Assembly (NCBI RefSeq): GCF_036016195.1 | Contig: NZ_JAYWTM010000001.1 | Span: forward strand, 806,001 to 870,000 | Reading direction: 5' to 3' | Length of the DNA stretch: 64,000 nt | Source of the DNA: Brenneria populi | GTDB lineage: Bacteria; Pseudomonadota; Gammaproteobacteria; Enterobacterales; Enterobacteriaceae | Shown: piece by piece, positions 62,518-64,000 of the stretch | Numbering within the stretch: position 1 is the first letter of the stretch | Layout: the number at the start of each line of letters is the position of its first letter | Notes under the pieces: model-generated | Databases searched by the model: none | What the model was told of the DNA's origin: nothing | What the model saw: only the letters and a program-made list of their open reading frames with translations | Position numbers and translations under genes: made by a program

Positions 62518-63165
62518 ATGAAATTATATGTTTACGACCACTGCCCTTACTGCATAAAAGCCCGCATGATTTTCGGCCTGAAGAATATCCCTGTCGAACT
62601 GCTGATTTTAGCCAATGATGATGAAGAAACGCCCAAGAGAATGATCGGGCAAAAAATGGTGCCGATCCTGCAAAAAGATGACGGCAGCTATATGCCGGAA
62701 AGCATGGATATCGTTAATTTTATTGATAATTATGATAACAAGCCGCTATTGACCGGACCGATCAACCCGGAGATTAACGCCTGGCTGCGCAAAGTCTCCG
62801 ACTACACCTCGCGGCTGGTGATTCCCCGTTTCGCCAAAGCGGCGTTTGAGGAGTTCGCCTCCGCCTCGGCCCGGCAATACTTCATCAATAAAAAGGAAGC
62901 GCAGATCGGCAGCTTTGAAGAGCATCTCAAGCACTCCGCCGGCCTGATTAAGAAACTGAATAATGACCTATCGGAACTGGACCCGCTGATCGTACAGCCC
63001 AACGCCTGTAACGGCGAACTCTCCACAGATGATATTCACCTATTCCCCATGCTGCGCTCCCTGTCGATTGTCGCCGGCGTCACGCCGCCATCACGCGTCG
63101 CCGCTTACCGCGACAATATGGCCAAGCAGACGCAGATCTCCCTACTGAGCAGCCTCGCCCAGTAA
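62518..63165 (+). CDS. grxB: Glutaredoxin 2
   Basis: GST-like glutaredoxin of 215 aa. The active site CPYC is at residues 9-12 of MKLYVYDHCPYCIKARM; the all-helical C-terminal domain begins after NPEINAWLRKVSDY. It transfers electrons from glutathione to disulfides such as ArsC. The start at 62518 matches E. coli GrxB; longer in-frame starts add unrelated residues. Confidence 0.95.
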   Translation: MKLYVYDHCPYCIKARMIFGLKNIPVELLILANDDEETPKRMIGQKMVPILQKDDGSYMPESMDIVNFIDNYDNKPLLTGPINPEINAWLRKVSDYTSRLVIPRFAKAAFEEFASASARQYFINKKEAQIGSFEEHLKHSAGLIKKLNNDLSELDPLIVQPNACNGELSTDDIHLFPMLRSLSIVAGVTPPSRVAAYRDNMAKQTQISLLSSLAQ

Positions 63166-63370
63166 AAAACCGCCGCAGGCGATCTTCATCGCCGCGTGCA
63201 GCGGCGCGAAACGCGATTAAGAAAAGTGTCGCCGCCCTTGTTGCCCGTCGCGCAAGGGCGGCGGGTTATGCCGCACTTTCGGCGCTATCCGATTGGTGAA
63301 ACGCCCCTCGCGATGCACCCTGCGTTTGTAATAGATTACATCGGTGGAAATGAGACTTGAGGCCAGGATA

Positions 63371-63934
63371 ATGAAGAAGTTGGGATTCGCCACCGCGGCA
63401 CTGCTGCTGGCTTTTTCGCTGGGCGGCTGCAACAAACTGACGCAGTACACGATCGATGAGCAGGAGGTAAACCAGTACCTGCAAAAACATAACGATTATC
63501 AAAAGCAGCTGGGCATACCCGGCGTGGTGGACGCCAATATCGTCTTAACCGGCCTGTCCAGCCAAATCGGCAGAGCGGAGCCAGGCAAAGTCACCCTGTC
63601 CGGCGATGCGAAAGTCGACATCACCTCCCTGCTCGGCAATCAGACCGCCGACCTGAAGCTGACGTTGAAGGCGCAGCCGGTATACGATAAAGAGCAAGGC
63701 GCGATTTATCTGCAAGAGATGGAGTTAGTCGATTACGCCGTTCAACCAGAGAAAATGCAGACGGTGATGAACACGCTGAGCCCTTACCTGAATCAATCGC
63801 TGAAAAGCTATTTCGCGCAAAAACCCGCCTATATCCTGAATGCGGATAACAGCGCCACGGAAGCGCTAGCGAAGAAAATGGCCAAAGGGATTGAAATTAA
63901 ACCGGGAAAAATCGTTATATTGCTCACCGACTGA
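63371..63934 (+). CDS. yceB: YceB lipoprotein (DUF1439)
   Basis: An outer-membrane-type lipoprotein of 187 aa. The signal ends in the lipobox LGGC with the lipidated Cys at residue 20, followed by N-K. The domain resembles lipid-binding tubular folds; DUF1439 members have unknown role. The start at 63371 gives a normal signal peptide. It follows grxB, as in E. coli, and ends at a hairpin. Confidence 0.92.
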   Translation: MKKLGFATAALLLAFSLGGCNKLTQYTIDEQEVNQYLQKHNDYQKQLGIPGVVDANIVLTGLSSQIGRAEPGKVTLSGDAKVDITSLLGNQTADLKLTLKAQPVYDKEQGAIYLQEMELVDYAVQPEKMQTVMNTLSPYLNQSLKSYFAQKPAYILNADNSATEALAKKMAKGIEIKPGKIVILLTD

Positions 63935-63944
63935 TACGCTATTC

Positions 63945-63967
63945 AGGTGACGGCGAGGCCGTCACCT
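63945..63967 (+). terminator. Stem-loop after yceB
   Basis: A perfect 10 bp stem AGGTGACGGC-GAG-GCCGTCACCT starts 10 bp past the yceB stop. The T-run is weak. Confidence 0.6.
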
Positions 63968-64000
63968 GCTCTTCGGCCCCGCGGCTTAGTCTGAATCCGG

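Noticed and set aside
1..64000. CRISPR arrays, prophage modules, toxin or secretion systems
   Set aside because: Both strands were scanned for regularly spaced direct repeats and signature proteins; none was found. The interspersed palindromes are not regularly spaced.

Overview
The window looks like a chromosome segment of an enterobacterium. Nearly every protein aligns by eye with an Escherichia coli counterpart, and the gene order follows two E. coli backbone blocks (purB-phoPQ-roxA-pepT-potABCD, and prc-proQ through purT, zwf, znu, ruv, aspS, cmoAB, argS, murJ, mdtH, grxB, yceB). The absence of edd beside eda, the high GC and the many palindromic repeats point to Pectobacteriaceae (for example a Brenneria- or Lonsdalea-like plant-associated genus). 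That placement is inference; no rRNA or marker search was possible.

Layout. 1-10.1 kb: end of purB, the Mg2+/envelope-stress system phoPQ, ribosomal oxygenase roxA, tripeptidase pepT and the spermidine importer potABCD. 10.1-13.6 kb: a ferrous-iron operon with two FeoA proteins (feoA-feoA-feoB-feoC) behind an FNR/Fur promoter. 13.9-19.4 kb: prc, proQ, msrC, rsmF, yebW. 19.4-28.3 kb is the accessory and degraded part: an LDH2-type dehydrogenase, two acetyltransferases, a cupin and a glyoxalase-like protein, a candidate sRNA, a broken tRNA, a csp gene, frameshifted hicB and integrase remnants, the sRNA sdsR, yebY, ftnA and holE. 28.3-42.3 kb: ptrB, purT, eda, zwf, hexR, pykA, lpxM, mepM, znuA and znuCB. 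42.3-51.4 kb: ruvBA, ruvC, yebC, nudB, aspS, yecE, yecN and the tRNA wobble-modification pair cmoAB. 51.4-64 kb: a Fur-box flavoprotein, cutC, yecM, argS, murJ, mviM, yceH, rimJ, mdtH, grxB and yceB.

Regulation is legible at many sites: a PhoP box before phoP, FNR and Fur sites before feo, Fur-like sites before ftnA and the flavoprotein, a PurR box at purT, a HexR operator at zwf, a Zur palindrome between znuA and znuC, a LexA box at ruvAB and a sigma-S -10 at sdsR. Metal homeostasis (Feo, FtnA, Znu, CutC) and envelope functions (PhoPQ, LpxM, MepM, MurJ, Prc) recur.

The most unusual content is non-coding. A 112-113 bp palindromic element occurs four times, each copy flanked by 10-13 bp direct repeats like a target-site duplication. 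A fifth, 125 bp relative with the same core hairpin but different arms sits against the ruvAB LexA box with a 15 bp direct repeat. A second, larger palindromic family lies between promoter and start codon of both phoP and feo, and a module of it appears as two in-frame 72 bp units that extend the N-terminus of PhoQ. Together they look like a modular, mobile palindrome system that inserts near and inside regulatory genes.
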